The translations under genes were made by a program, and so were the position numbers. Shown here piece after piece: positions 63,800-64,000 of a stretch of 64,000 nucleotides of DNA. Below the pieces are notes generated by a model that saw nothing but the letters and a program-made list of their open reading frames with translations, did not search any database and was not told the DNA's origin. The stretch's first letter is position 1. Each line of letters begins with the position of its first letter. Origin of the DNA: Bacteroides sp. (lineage in GTDB: Bacteria > Bacteroidota > Bacteroidia > Bacteroidales > Bacteroidaceae); assembly GCF_028690125.1 (NCBI RefSeq), contig NZ_JAQVBV010000002.1, forward strand, positions 186,001 through 250,000. The letters run 5' to 3'.

Positions 63800-64000
63800 T
63801 TAAACTGAAAATTCACTCCGTTTTGTTCTATAAGGCAATGTAAACCAAAAAGTAGATCCTTTTCCTTCCTCCGACTCTACCCCTATCTTTCCACCCAATC
63901 GCTCCACAATTATGCTACAAATAGAAAGCCCCAAGCCTGTTCCTTGAACAAAAGGATTATATTTCACAAAACGTTCAAAAACGTGCTCACATTGTTCATG
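63800..64000 (-). CDS. histidine kinase, C-terminal part only
   Basis: The frame enters from the right edge and stops at 63800-63802, giving 66 residues. It shows the end of a HATPase domain: the F-box-like [11 protein letters not shown], the G2 box [18 protein letters not shown], and [16 protein letters not shown]. It is the C-terminus of a two-component or hybrid-less sensor kinase. The sensor and dimerisation domains lie outside the window, so its signal is unknown. Confidence 0.9.
   Translation of the reverse strand, partial: HEQCEHVFERFVKYNPFVQGTGLGLSICSIIVERLGGKIGVESEEGKGSTFWFTLPYRTKRSEFSV

Overview
The window reads as Bacteroides chromosome, probably close to the B. thetaiotaomicron/ovatus group. 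This is inferred from Bacteroidetes-only protein families (DUF4831, DUF4837, DUF6340, DUF4105), a SecA of about 1100 residues, Bacteroides-type -7 promoter elements (TAnnTTTG) in front of many genes, and a tmRNA whose tag reads GENNYALAA. It is mostly housekeeping DNA with a few accessory islands. No rRNA, classical tRNA, CRISPR array, prophage or intact insertion sequence was seen.

Region 1 (1-9576, minus strand) is the most unusual part. It is a tight eight-gene operon running off the left edge: an SMP-30-type lactonase lipoprotein, two small membrane proteins that are visibly paralogous to each other, an FGGY sugar/polyol kinase, a zinc-type alcohol/polyol dehydrogenase, a DeoC-type aldolase, and two large exported beta-propeller proteins that each carry two CxxCH haem sites. 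It looks like a complete uptake and breakdown route for an unidentified polyol or deoxy-sugar, coupled to cell-envelope cytochromes.

Region 2 (10.1-18.5 kb) holds zapB-like/zapA/rny with a possible 6S-like RNA between zapA and rny, cutC, a sodium-pump decarboxylase beta/gamma pair without its carboxyltransferase subunit, and a large transglutaminase-thioredoxin lipoprotein. Region 3 (18.6-29.6 kb) has a 45-codon gene with its own promoter and terminator, a heparinase II/III-type polysaccharide lyase and a GH78 rhamnosidase on either side of dinB, a secreted DUF4419 protein, a MITE-like element, tmRNA and a lactonase-fold lipoprotein.

Region 4 (29.6-41.2 kb) carries hpt-adk-obg-pgeF-B3/4-M23 as one operon, a POT transporter, nnr, DUF4831, an orphan PqqD-like protein and an MFS transporter. 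Region 5 (41.4-55.2 kb) has two minus-strand envelope-biogenesis operons: rlmN-DUF4837-pdxA-sigma54 activator-lptE-TPR-secG, and coaX-outer membrane barrel-TPR-lptC-CNNM/CBS protein, with a PpiD-like chaperone downstream. Region 6 (55.6-64 kb) has DUF4105 plus a degenerate alkaline-phosphatase-fold protein, secA, a DUF6340 lipoprotein, an acidic hypothetical protein and the C-terminus of a histidine kinase. Related dispersed inverted repeats sit at 12.5 and 63.7 kb.
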